Source: Bacteroides sp. ET71
GTDB lineage: Bacteria; Bacteroidota; Bacteroidia; Bacteroidales; Bacteroidaceae
Direction of reading: 5' to 3'
NCBI RefSeq assembly: GCF_023336905.1
Contig: NZ_JAMBLS010000001.1
Location: forward strand, 1 to 64,000
Length of the DNA: 64,000 nt
Shown piece after piece: positions 17,265 to 26,527 of the stretch; position 1 is the first letter of the stretch; every line of letters starts with the position of its first letter. Made by a program: the position numbers and the translations under genes. The notes beneath the pieces were generated by a model. The model did no database searches, was not told where the DNA came from, and saw nothing but the letters and a program-made list of their open reading frames with translations.

Positions 17265-19323
17265 CGAGAAGTGCCCGGAGGAGGGGTCGGAAAAAGACCG
17301 CGGTGTTTCTGAAAAAAGACCGCGGTGTTTTCCGGAAAAGACCGCGGTGTTTCCAGAAAAAGACCGCGGTCTTTTTGAGAGCGCCCCGGCGGCCCCCTCT
17401 GAAGAGCCCGCGGACGACCTCTATCGGCGGCTGCTGAAACAGTATTGGGGCTACGACTCGTTCCGCGGCATCCAGGAAGACATCATCCGCAGCATCGGGA
17501 GCGGGCGCGACACGCTGGGCCTCATGCCCACGGGCGGCGGCAAGTCCGTCACCTTCCAAGTGCCCGCGCTGGCCCGCGAAGGCATGTGCCTGGTGGTCAC
17601 CCCCCTCATCGCCCTGATGAAAGACCAGGTGCAGAACCTCCGCGCCCGCGGCATCCGCGCCCTCTGCATCCACTCGGGCATGGACCGCCAGGAGGTGGTC
17701 ACCAGGCTGGAGAACGCCATCTTCGGCCAATACAAATTCCTCTACGTCTCGCCCGAGCGGCTGGACACCGACATCTTCCGCACCAAACTGCGGCGGATGC
17801 ACATCAGCCTCATCACCGTCGACGAAAGCCACTGCATCTCACAGTGGGGCTACGACTTCCGCCCCGCCTACCTGAAGATTGCCGAAATCCGCGCCCTGCT
17901 GCCCGGCGTGCCCGTGCTGGCACTGACAGCCACCGCCACCCCCCAGGTGGTGGACGACATACAGCAGAAACTCGGCTTCGCCCGCCCCAACGTCTTCCGC
18001 ATGAGCTTCGAACGGCAAAACCTGGCCTACATCGTCCGCCGCACCAACGACAAATCCGAAGAACTGCTCCACATCCTGCACCGCGTCCAGGGCAGCACCA
18101 TCGTCTACGCACGCAGCCGGCGCCGCACCCAAGACGTGGCCAAACTGCTGGCCGCCCAAGGCATCACCGCCGACTACTACCACGCCGGACTGGACGACGC
18201 CGCCAAAGACCTGCGCCAACACCGCTGGCAGACGGGCGAAAGCCGCGTCATGGTCGCCACCAACGCCTTCGGCATGGGCATCGACAAGCCAGACGTCCGC
18301 CTCGTCATACACATCGACCTGCCCGACTCCATCGAAGCCTACTTCCAAGAAGCAGGACGGGCCGGACGCGACGGACAGAAAGCCTACGCCGTCATCCTCT
18401 ACAACCCCAAGGACAAGACAGCACTGAAACACCGCATCCCCGACACCTTCCCCGACCCGGACTACATCCGCCAAGTCTACGAACACCTGCAATACTACTA
18501 CCAGATGGCCATGGGCGACGGGCTGGACTGCGTGCGCGAGTTCAACATCGACGACTTCTGCCGCAAATTCCGCCACTTCCCCGTACCCGTCGACAGCGCC
18601 CTGCGCATACTCACCCTGGCCGGATACCTGGAATACACCGACGAACAAGACAACGCCTCGCGCCTCGTCTTCACCATCCAGCGCGACGAACTATACCGCC
18701 TGCGCGGGCTCGACAACGAAACCGACCAACTCATCCGCATCCTGCTGCGCTCGTACACAGGACTGTTCACCGACTACGCCTTCATCAACGAAGACCTGCT
18801 GGCCACACGCACCGGACTCACCCGGCGCCGCGTGTACGAACTGCTGCTGCACCTCTCGCAAATACACATCATCAGCTACATACCCCGCAAAAAAATCCCA
18901 CACATCAGATACACACGCGCCAGGGTCGAAACCTCACAAATCCACCTGCCGCCCGACGTCTACGACGAACGGAAGAAACGCTACGAGGCACGCATCAACG
19001 CCATGCTGGACTATGCCGACAACGACACCCTGTGCCGCAGCCGCCTGCTGCTCCGCTACTTCGGCGAAAAGAACGAACACGACTGCGGACACTGCGACAC
19101 CTGCCTGGAATCGCACCACCGCCGCCCCCCCACACCCTCACCCGAAGAAATCCGCCAAACCATCTTGCAAACCCTGGAGAACGGGCCAATGACACCGGCA
19201 CAAGTATCCGCCACAATCCTCGTAGAACAGGAAACACTGGCAGACCTCTTGCACGAACTCATAGAAGAAAGATTAGTGACTTACGAAAACGGACTACTGA
19301 ATTTGCGGAAAAGAAACAAATAA
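17242..19323 (+). CDS. recQ: ATP-dependent DNA helicase RecQ with repeat-encoded N-terminal extension
   Basis: 3'-5' DNA helicase of recombination and fork repair, 693 residues from the ATG at 17242, chosen because GGAGG lies 4 bp upstream; an in-frame ATG at 17212 is the alternative. Both overlap recJ. Motifs: GGGKS near 97-101, DESH near 194, ALTATATP, QEAGRAGRDG, and zinc cysteines C598, C615, C618 and C621, then an RQC winged helix. There is no HRDC domain. Residues about 17-45 are translated from a 22-bp tandem array read in rotating frames (KDRG, RPRC, TAVF, KDRG). No start codon occurs between the array and the helicase core, so the extension is very likely translated. Confidence 0.95.
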   Translation: MSDRTRADEKCPEEGSEKDRGVSEKRPRCFPEKTAVFPEKDRGLFESAPAAPSEEPADDLYRRLLKQYWGYDSFRGIQEDIIRSIGSGRDTLGLMPTGGGKSVTFQVPALAREGMCLVVTPLIALMKDQVQNLRARGIRALCIHSGMDRQEVVTRLENAIFGQYKFLYVSPERLDTDIFRTKLRRMHISLITVDESHCISQWGYDFRPAYLKIAEIRALLPGVPVLALTATATPQVVDDIQQKLGFARPNVFRMSFERQNLAYIVRRTNDKSEELLHILHRVQGSTIVYARSRRRTQDVAKLLAAQGITADYYHAGLDDAAKDLRQHRWQTGESRVMVATNAFGMGIDKPDVRLVIHIDLPDSIEAYFQEAGRAGRDGQKAYAVILYNPKDKTALKHRIPDTFPDPDYIRQVYEHLQYYYQMAMGDGLDCVREFNIDDFCRKFRHFPVPVDSALRILTLAGYLEYTDEQDNASRLVFTIQRDELYRLRGLDNETDQLIRILLRSYTGLFTDYAFINEDLLATRTGLTRRRVYELLLHLSQIHIISYIPRKKIPHIRYTRARVETSQIHLPPDVYDERKKRYEARINAMLDYADNDTLCRSRLLLRYFGEKNEHDCGHCDTCLESHHRRPPTPSPEEIRQTILQTLENGPMTPAQVSATILVEQETLADLLHELIEERLVTYENGLLNLRKRNK
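17291..17378. repeat. 22-bp tandem array inside the recQ 5' end
   Basis: Four units at exact 22-bp steps, marked by the palindrome ACCGCGGT at 17297, 17319, 17341 and 17363 with A-rich and T-rich flanks. It begins 27 bp after the recJ stop. As 22 is not a multiple of 3, each copy is read in a different frame in recQ. Confidence 0.95.
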
Positions 19324-19327
19324 TTCA

Positions 19328-19335
19328 TACTTTTG
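19328..19335 (+). promoter_or_regulatory. Bacteroidetes -7 box for the TPR gene
   Basis: TACTTTTG matches TAnnTTTG, 5 bp after the recQ stop and 31 bp before the next ATG, so the TPR gene may have its own promoter. Confidence 0.55.
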
Positions 19336-19365
19336 CACACGGAACATTAACATACACACACAATC

Positions 19366-20325
19366 ATGGGATTCTTAAAATCTTTCTTCTCGGGAAAACC
19401 CGACAACCCGATGGCCGAACAAGAGAAGGCCAAACAAAAGAACTTCGACATATTCAAATACGACGGCATGCGCGCCCAACGGATGGGACGACTGGACTAT
19501 GCCATCCGCTGCTTCACCGAAGCACTGGCCATACACGACGATTTCGAGACACGCAACTACCTGGCACAAGCCTATACCCACTACAACCAGCCGGAAGAAG
19601 CACGAAAACAATTGGAACAAATGGCACAGATGGAACCGACACACACATCCACCTTCCTTGCCCTGGCCAACATCTGCTACATGCTGGAAGACTATCCAGC
19701 CATGGCACAGGCAGCCCAAAAAGCCATCAGCCTGGAAGAAGGAAACGCCATGGCACACTATCTGCTGGCCAAAGCCGATAACGGACAAGGCGACGGACTG
19801 ATGTGCATCGCCCATCTCACACAGGCCATCACCCTGAAAGAAGATTTCACCGAAGCACGCCTGCTACGAGCCGAAGCCCTGATGAAAATGCACCAATACA
19901 AAGAAGCATTGGAGGACTTGGAAACCATCCTGGCCCAAGAACCGGATGAAGAAAACGCCTTGCTGCTGCGCGGACAAGTGGCAGAAGCCACCAATGCCCC
20001 AGAAAAAGCCGAGGCAGACTACCGCCACATCACAGACGTAAATCCCTTCAACGAACAAGCCTTTGTCTGCCTGGCACGCCTCGAAATAGCCCAAAACAAA
20101 CTGCCGGAAGCCATCAAACTACTGGACGAAGCCATCGAACTGAACCCGGACAGCCCAGCCCTTTATCATGAACGCGGACGTGCCAAACTGCTGAACGGAG
20201 ACAAAGACGGCTCGATGGAAGACTTGAAGAAAGAACTGGAACTGAACCCTAAAGAAGTAGAAAGACTGAACGGCAAGTTCGGCAACCAACCGCTGACGCA
20301 GCAAACCGACATCTTAGGGCTGTGA
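19366..20325 (+). CDS. Tetratricopeptide-repeat protein
   Basis: Cytoplasmic 319-residue protein built of about seven to eight TPR units from residue 30 to 290 (AIRCFTEALAIHDD; EARKQLEQMAQMEP; ALEDLETILAQEPDEENALLLRG; AIKLLDEAIELNPDSPALYHERGRAKLLNGD). There is no signal peptide or catalytic domain. TPR proteins are protein-interaction scaffolds; the partner is unknown. It lies just downstream of recQ with a promoter-like box between them and converges with the efflux operon. Confidence 0.88.
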   Translation: MGFLKSFFSGKPDNPMAEQEKAKQKNFDIFKYDGMRAQRMGRLDYAIRCFTEALAIHDDFETRNYLAQAYTHYNQPEEARKQLEQMAQMEPTHTSTFLALANICYMLEDYPAMAQAAQKAISLEEGNAMAHYLLAKADNGQGDGLMCIAHLTQAITLKEDFTEARLLRAEALMKMHQYKEALEDLETILAQEPDEENALLLRGQVAEATNAPEKAEADYRHITDVNPFNEQAFVCLARLEIAQNKLPEAIKLLDEAIELNPDSPALYHERGRAKLLNGDKDGSMEDLKKELELNPKEVERLNGKFGNQPLTQQTDILGL

Positions 20326-20421
20326 CAACACAATGCCCCAAAGCCGCCCTATCTGTCGCAGACCGGACGGCTTCACTTTTCACGAAGAGTAGTAATCTAT
20401 ATTAAGGTTCAGGTTGACACA

Positions 20422-21789
20422 TTATTCGCTTCCTCCTCCCAGGGCGTGGTAGAGTTCTATCACGCCCTGTATTTCATCATAACGGGCTGAAGCGACACTC
20501 AATTGGGCCGAGAGCAGGGATTGCCGGGCGGTGAGCACCTGGAGGTAGTTCGTGTCCGCCGAATTCTCCATCAGCAGTTCCGTGTCTCCCAGTGTGATGG
20601 TGAGCTGTTCCACCTGCCCGCTGTCCAGCCGGATGCGTTCGCGGGCGGTCTGCCACTGTGCCAAGGCGTTGTTCACCTCATTGCCTGCATCCAGCAGGGA
20701 CTGGCGGAACTGTAGCACGGCTTCCTCTTGCTGCGCCTTGGCTATGCGGAGGTTGGCCACGTTCTGTCCGCGGTTGAAGAGGGGTTGCACCAGCGACCCG
20801 ACGGCCTGGAGCAGCCAGGCACCGGGGTTGGCGACGGTGCCGCCGTTGTTGGTCCAGCCTGCCGAACCACTGAGGGTTATCGAAGGATAGAAAGCCGCAC
20901 GGGCGGAGTTGGCGGCATAGAAAGCTTGCATTAACTTTACTTCGGCCTGGCGCACGTCGGGACGACGTGCCAAGAGGTCGAGCGGTACCCCTACGCTAAG
21001 GTGAGAAGGGAACTGCTGCCCGTCCATCGTACCGCGCTCCAGACGCCGGGGTGTCAGACCGACAAAGACGCAAAGAGCATTTTCCTGCTCGATGGCCTGC
21101 TGCTGGAGGCTTAGGAGCGATGATTCGGCAGCCAGCCGCGAGGCTTCAGCCTGTGCCAGTGTGGCACGGTCGGCCTGCCCCGCCTGCATCAGGGCGGAGA
21201 GGCTGCGGACGTATTCGCGCCAACTCTCGGCCGTCTGTTCGGTGATGCGTATCTGTTCGTCCAGCATCAGCAGGGCGTAGTAGCTGTCGGCCACGGTGGC
21301 GACCACCTGCGTCTGCATGGCCTGCCGGTAGGCGTCGCTGGCGAGGAGCGAGGCCAAAGCCTGCCGCTTGGAGTTGCGCAGTTTGCCAAAGAGGTCGATT
21401 TCCCACGAAGCAGAGGCGCCCACGCTGTACGTCTTCTGCCCGTCGAAACTCGACAGGGTGCCTGTCGGTTCCAACTGCACGGAGGGCAGGTAGGCCAGCT
21501 TAGACTGGCACAGGGTGGCTTGCGCTTCCTCCACTTGCAGGCGGGCTACGGCCAGGTCGGCATTAGCTGCCAATCCCTGTCGGATGAGTTGTTGCAGGCA
21601 AGTGTCGGTGAAGAGCTCTTCCCACCGCAACGTAGCGATGGAACGGGTGGTGTCCGGGCGTGCTTCGGGACGGTAGAGGCTGTCCATGTCGGCCACCGCC
21701 TGCGCCGGACGCTCGTAATTGGTGTAGATGCCGCACGAGGCCAACATTACGGCGGCAAACACTATCAGGGTATGTCTCAACATATTCAT
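20422..21789 (-). CDS. RND efflux outer-membrane lipoprotein (OprM/NodT family)
   Basis: TolC-like exit duct of the tripartite pump, 455 residues. The lipobox Cys is residue 19 (VMLASC). Two outer-membrane-efflux repeats are visible (DLAVARLQVEEAQATL; RPDVRQAEVKLMQAFYAANSARAAFYPSITLSG), as in NodT-type factors. It is the third gene of an operon with the RND pump and the fusion protein, after a 49-bp gap from the pump gene. Met3 is an alternative start. Confidence 0.95.
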   Translation of the reverse strand: MNMLRHTLIVFAAVMLASCGIYTNYERPAQAVADMDSLYRPEARPDTTRSIATLRWEELFTDTCLQQLIRQGLAANADLAVARLQVEEAQATLCQSKLAYLPSVQLEPTGTLSSFDGQKTYSVGASASWEIDLFGKLRNSKRQALASLLASDAYRQAMQTQVVATVADSYYALLMLDEQIRITEQTAESWREYVRSLSALMQAGQADRATLAQAEASRLAAESSLLSLQQQAIEQENALCVFVGLTPRRLERGTMDGQQFPSHLSVGVPLDLLARRPDVRQAEVKLMQAFYAANSARAAFYPSITLSGSAGWTNNGGTVANPGAWLLQAVGSLVQPLFNRGQNVANLRIAKAQQEEAVLQFRQSLLDAGNEVNNALAQWQTARERIRLDSGQVEQLTITLGDTELLMENSADTNYLQVLTARQSLLSAQLSVASARYDEIQGVIELYHALGGGSE

Positions 21790-21838
21790 ATCAATAAAGG
21801 ACTTACAAACTAATAAACTTGTCTACTCACAATGAGGG

Positions 21839-24800
21839 TTATTCATCACGCTTCCGATCGGGCATCAGCCTTTCCTGCATCGCCTGGAAGACGATGAACA
21901 GGGCGGGCACCACAAAGAGCAGGGCCAGCGTGCCCACCAACAGTCCGCCCACCACGCCGGTGCCGAGCGAGATGTTGCCATTGGCGCCCGCTCCGCTGGC
22001 GAAGACCAGGGGGAGCATGCCGATGGCCATGCAAAGCACCGTCATGAGGATAGGACGCAAGCGGATGGCAGCAGCCGACACGGCGGCCTGAGCCAGCGTC
22101 ATGCCATGTCGGCGGCGCGTGGCGGCGTACTCGGTGATGAGGATAGCCGTCTTGGCCAGCAGGCCGATGAGCATGATGAGTCCCGTCTGCATGTAGATGT
22201 TGTTCTCCAGTCCGCACAGATTACTCAGCGCGAAGCTACCCAACAGGCCGAAGGGCACGCTGAGCATGACGGCCAGCGGCACGAACAGGCTCTCGTAGAG
22301 CGCACAGAGGATGAGGTAGATGAAGACGATGCAGAGGGCGAAGACGATGATAGTGTTCGACCCGCTGCCCGCCTCCTCACGGGTGATGCCGGCATATTCG
22401 TAGCCGTAACCTACGGGCAGCGTCTCCTGCGCCACCTCGGCGACGGCCTGGATGACGTCGCCCGACGAATAGCCGTCGTTCATCATGGCGTTGACCTGGA
22501 TGGAGCTGTACAGGTTGAAGCGCGTCAGCGTCTCCGGCCCGTAAGCCTTGCTCAGCGTAACGAACTGGCCGATGGGGGCCATGTCGCCCGCGTCGGTACG
22601 CACGAACATGTTGTTCAGTGCGTCCTTGTTCAAGCGAAAATCCTTGTCGGCCTGTATGTAGACGCGATAGAGCTTAGAGAAGCGGTTGAGGTTGGAGACA
22701 TAGTTGCCGCCGATGTAGCCCGACATCACCGAAAGGACGTCTGAGGGAGACACGCCCATGCGCTTGCAGCGCGCGGCATCCACTTCGACAAGATACTGCG
22801 GGAACTTGGTGTCGAACGTCGTATAGGCCATCTGCACCTCCGGACGGGCATTGAGGGCGGCGATAAACTTGTCCGTGTGTTCCTTCAGTGTCTCTATTGA
22901 GCCTCCGGCACGGTCCTGCACGTACAGTTCCACGCCGCTGCCGGTGGAGTATCCCATGATGGTGGGCTGTGCGAAGGCAAAGAGTTTGGCACTATGTATG
23001 TTTGCCGTGCGACGATAGATTTCGGCAATGACACTGCTGATGTAGTCCTCATCGTCGGGGCGTTCGCTCCAGTTTTTCAGCTTGATGATGAGCATGCCGC
23101 CACTCGGTGCTTGACCGCCCATCATACTGTAGCCCGACACGTTGGAGTAACGCTCAATCTGCGGGATGTCCTTGATGCAGGCCTCCACCTCCTCCATCGC
23201 CCGGATGGTGGTGGAAAGGCTGCTGCCCGGCGGGGTAGTGACGTTGACGAAGACGGTGCCCATGTCCTCGTCGGGCACCAGACCGGTCTTGGTATTTTGC
23301 ATCAGCACAACGAGCAAAGCTACAGCCGCCACAATGCCCACGCCAATGAGCCACTTGCGACGGAAGAACCACTTCACACCGCCCTTGTACTTGTATACCA
23401 ACTGATTGAAGGCCGCTTCGAAGGCATGATGGAAGCGAGAGGAGAAGCTCAGTTTCTGTCCCGCCACACGCTCCATGTGGGGAGTCATGAACAAGGCGCA
23501 CAGAGCCGGGCAGGTGGTCAGGGCATTGAGGGCCGATAGCCCCACGGCCACGGCCATCGTCAGACCGAACTGCATATAGAATGTGCCGCTCGTCCCGCCC
23601 ATGAACGACGTGGGGATGAACACTGCCATGAATACCAACGACGTAGTGATGATGGCCGCCCCAATGTTGCTCATAGCCTGCGTAGTGGCCTTGTAGGGCG
23701 ACTTGATACCCTCGTCGAACTGCGCCTGCACCGCCTCGACCACCACGATGGCATCGTCCACCACCGTACCAATGACCAATACCAAGGCAAACAAAGTTAA
23801 AAGATTAAGGGAGAAGCCCGCCACGTAGAGGAAGGCAAACGTACCCACCAGCGACACGATGACCGAGATGGCCGGTATGATGGTGGAGCGTATGCTCTGC
23901 AGGAAGACATACACTACGAGAATAACCAGGATGATGGCCTCGACCAACGTCTTCACCACCTCATGGATAGAGGCGTCGAGAAACTCCTTGGTGCTCATCA
24001 GGTCCACCAGTTCCAGCCCCTTGGGCAATTCTTGGCGCACTTCTTCCATCAGCCGGTCTATCTCGGTGATAATCTCGTTGGCGTTCGAGCCTGCCGTTTG
24101 TGCAATCATGGCCGTGGCACCCGGATGCCCGTCAATCTCGCCGTTGTAGGCATAGGTCTGCGCCCCCAGTTCTATCTTGGCGATATCGTTCAGCCGCAAC
24201 ACTTCGCCACTCTCCAATGCCTTCACCACGATGTTGCCGAACTCTTCGGCAGTCTCATATCGGCCTCGATACTTCAAGGTATATTGAAAGGTATTCTCCG
24301 AGTCCTCGCCCAATGTGCCCATGGCAGCTTCAACGTTCTGTTCGTCGAGTATGGCGGCCACATCGTCGGGCACCAGGCTGTATTGGGCCATCCGTTGCGG
24401 GTCGAGCCAGATGCGCATGGCATAGTCGCCACCCATCACGTTGACATTGCCCACACCGCTGATGCGTGACAGGCGCGGCTCGATGTTTATCTTGAAGTAA
24501 TTGTTGATGAACGTCTGGTCATACGAATCGTCGGGACTATACAAGGCGATAATCTTCAGCATGGAATTCTGTCGCTTCTCCACCGTCACGCCAATCTTGG
24601 TGACTTCGGCGGGCAGCAGTCCCTCGGCCTCGCTGACGCGGTTCTTGGTGTTAATGGTGGCCATGTCCGGATCAGTTCCTTGTTTAAAATAGACAGTAAT
24701 GCTGCCCGAGCCGGTGTTGGTCGAGGTGGAGGTCATGTAGAGCATGTCCTCCACGCCATTGATAGCCCCCTCAAGGGGGACGACGACAGATTTCTGTACG

Positions 24801-24970
24801 GCCTCGGCATTGGCACCCGTGTAGGTGGCGGATACCATGACCGTGGGCGGCGCGATGTCCGGATATTGCTCCATCGGCAAGTTGACCAGGCCGATAAGCC
24901 CCACCAGCAGGATAAGCACCGACACGACGCAGGCCAAGATGGGGCGGTCTATAAAGAGTTTCAGTTTCAT
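21839..24970 (-). CDS. RND multidrug efflux transporter (AcrB/MexB, HAE1 type)
   Basis: Inner-membrane proton-driven drug pump, 1043 residues, the standard length. The N-terminus reads LFIDRPILACVVSVLILLVGLIGLVNLPMEQYPDIAPP. The proton-relay residues are present: the paired Asp in GTVVDDAIVVVEA near residue 407 and Lys in LLAKTAILITEYA near 930. Both porter and docking halves are complete. It lies between the fusion protein and outer-membrane genes. The frameshift in the adjacent fusion-protein gene raises doubt about whether this pump works. Confidence 0.96.
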   Translation of the reverse strand: MKLKLFIDRPILACVVSVLILLVGLIGLVNLPMEQYPDIAPPTVMVSATYTGANAEAVQKSVVVPLEGAINGVEDMLYMTSTSTNTGSGSITVYFKQGTDPDMATINTKNRVSEAEGLLPAEVTKIGVTVEKRQNSMLKIIALYSPDDSYDQTFINNYFKINIEPRLSRISGVGNVNVMGGDYAMRIWLDPQRMAQYSLVPDDVAAILDEQNVEAAMGTLGEDSENTFQYTLKYRGRYETAEEFGNIVVKALESGEVLRLNDIAKIELGAQTYAYNGEIDGHPGATAMIAQTAGSNANEIITEIDRLMEEVRQELPKGLELVDLMSTKEFLDASIHEVVKTLVEAIILVILVVYVFLQSIRSTIIPAISVIVSLVGTFAFLYVAGFSLNLLTLFALVLVIGTVVDDAIVVVEAVQAQFDEGIKSPYKATTQAMSNIGAAIITTSLVFMAVFIPTSFMGGTSGTFYMQFGLTMAVAVGLSALNALTTCPALCALFMTPHMERVAGQKLSFSSRFHHAFEAAFNQLVYKYKGGVKWFFRRKWLIGVGIVAAVALLVVLMQNTKTGLVPDEDMGTVFVNVTTPPGSSLSTTIRAMEEVEACIKDIPQIERYSNVSGYSMMGGQAPSGGMLIIKLKNWSERPDDEDYISSVIAEIYRRTANIHSAKLFAFAQPTIMGYSTGSGVELYVQDRAGGSIETLKEHTDKFIAALNARPEVQMAYTTFDTKFPQYLVEVDAARCKRMGVSPSDVLSVMSGYIGGNYVSNLNRFSKLYRVYIQADKDFRLNKDALNNMFVRTDAGDMAPIGQFVTLSKAYGPETLTRFNLYSSIQVNAMMNDGYSSGDVIQAVAEVAQETLPVGYGYEYAGITREEAGSGSNTIIVFALCIVFIYLILCALYESLFVPLAVMLSVPFGLLGSFALSNLCGLENNIYMQTGLIMLIGLLAKTAILITEYAATRRRHGMTLAQAAVSAAAIRLRPILMTVLCMAIGMLPLVFASGAGANGNISLGTGVVGGLLVGTLALLFVVPALFIVFQAMQERLMPDRKRDE

Positions 24971-25033
24971 GATTCTATACGATTAAGTCGATGTGGAATA
25001 ATTATTGTCAGGAGCATAGGGAGGATTCATCAA

Positions 25034-25165
25034 TTTCATACTTTGAACCCATTGGTTTTATACTTTGAACCTTTCGGTTTCATGGCTTGAAACCGTTAGT
25101 TCCAAGGCTTGAAACCATCAGTTTCATGGCTTGAAACTATAAGTTCCAAAGCCTGAAAACGAGTG
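25034..25165. repeat. 22-bp tandem array in the efflux operon
   Basis: Six units at exact 22-bp steps from 25034 with a dyad core such as TTTCATGGCTTGAAA. They lie between the fusion-protein stop (25187) and the pump start (24970) on the minus strand, beginning about 21 bp after the stop in mRNA sense. The first two units are the most diverged. Confidence 0.94.
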
Positions 25166-25186
25166 GAACTCCTATTGGTCTATTAT

Positions 25187-26322
25187 TCAAATACTTGCAT
25201 TTTTGTCTTCCGGATGCGGAACAGCCACGGTGGTACCCTCTTGCAGCAGGCCGGCACCTTCGGCCACGATGACATCGCCTACCTGCAAGCCGCTCTCCAC
25301 AATGTATTCTTGTCCGTCATTGATGGGGAAAACGGTAATTTGGCTCGACGTGGCTTTCCCGTCCACCACCCGATAAACGAACACCTTGTCCTGTATCTCG
25401 TAGGTAGCTTCCTGCGGGACGACCAGCACGCTGTCCCGTTGGTAGGGGAAAACGAGCGTAGCACTGCTGCCGTTGCGCAACATCCTTTCCGGGTTGGGGA
25501 AGGTGGCCCGCAGGCTCACCGCGCCCGTCCCGCTGCTGATGGTTCCGCTGATGGCGTCGATGTGTCCCGCATGGGCATACGGCTGGCCGTTGCTCAGGCG
25601 CAGCGAAACTTCGGCATCTGCGCCAGGGTCTTGTCCAGCGTGCCGTGCTCGCGGATGAGGCTCAGCACCTGGCTCTCGGTCAGGGAGAAGTAGACGTACA
25701 TCTCCTCGTCGTCGGAGACGGTGGTGAGCGGGGTCTGTATGCTGGCATCAACCAAGGCCCCCACGCGGTAAGGAATCATGCTCGCCACGCCGTCCACGGG
25801 GCTCTTCACTACGGTGTACGACAGGTCATTCTTCGCACTCGTTTCCTGCGCCCTGGCCTGGGCCAAGGCCGCCTCGGCCTCCAGCAGCGAGTTCTTGGCT
25901 GTTTGCAGGTCGAAGGCAGACACCACCTTGTTGTCGAAGAGCGTCTGCTTGCTGTTGGCGGTCATACGGGCGGTGGCCACGGCCGCCTCGGCGCTGCGCA
26001 CGTTGGCCACGGCCGTTTCCAGTGCTGCCTGGTAGGGCACCTGGTCGATGATGAACAGCGGTTGCCCCTTGCTCACCTTAGCACCTTCGTCGATGCACAC
26101 TTCGGTGATAGTGCCGCTCACCTGCGGGCGAATCTCCACGCTCTGCCGTCCTTCGACTACGGCGGTGTATTCACGCGTCAGTGTACGGTCCGTCGGACTG
26201 AGTGTCAATGTCTTATACTGTGCCCCGCCACTCTGCTGCGGGGCTTCCTTGCATGCAGCCAGCCATAACAGGCACAGGCTGCAGACGGTGGTCCGTCCAA
26301 ACAATCTTGTCATCCTTGTCAT
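25187..26322 (-). pseudogene. RND membrane fusion protein (AcrA/MexA family), frameshifted
   Basis: Periplasmic adaptor lipoprotein of the pump, with lipobox Cys at residue 24 (LWLAAC) when started at 26322. The first frame carries the barrel-sandwich and hairpin parts (PQVSGTITEV; LDKTLAQMP) and stops at 25594. The sequence resumes in another frame (DAEVSLRLSNGQPYAHAG, then SLRATFPNPERMLRNGSSATLVFP) and runs to 25187. The switch lies at about 25605-25625. Together the two parts equal one full adaptor. It is either a real frameshift mutation or a base error in the sequence. Truncation would remove the beta-barrel and membrane-proximal domains. Confidence 0.88.
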
Positions 26323-26346
26323 AACGTATTCTATTGAAATCGGGGG

Positions 26347-26354
26347 CAAAGTTA
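26347..26354 (-). promoter_or_regulatory. -7 box of the efflux operon
   Basis: Minus-strand TAACTTTG matches TAnnTTTG, 25 bp before the fusion-protein start. The divergent AraC gene begins at 26528, so this gap is the likely control region. Confidence 0.55.
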
Positions 26355-26527
26355 CGGGGCAACAGATGGGGGATTCTCGTCCGAATCCTTATTAGATTGG
26401 TTCCAAACCGGGCATTACCGTTTTTTTACTTTAAGAGTGCTAATAAGATGGAAAACGCTTCAGCGCTTACGGGTTTTGCCTTACTTTTACGCCCGCTAAC
26501 CGCCGCATCTATCTATACATTATATAT

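Noticed and set aside
15453-19781. Long open frames overlapping recJ (minus) and recQ (plus, another frame)
   Set aside because: Low-complexity Arg/His/Pro- or Val/His-rich translations typical of non-coding frames in GC-rich genes.
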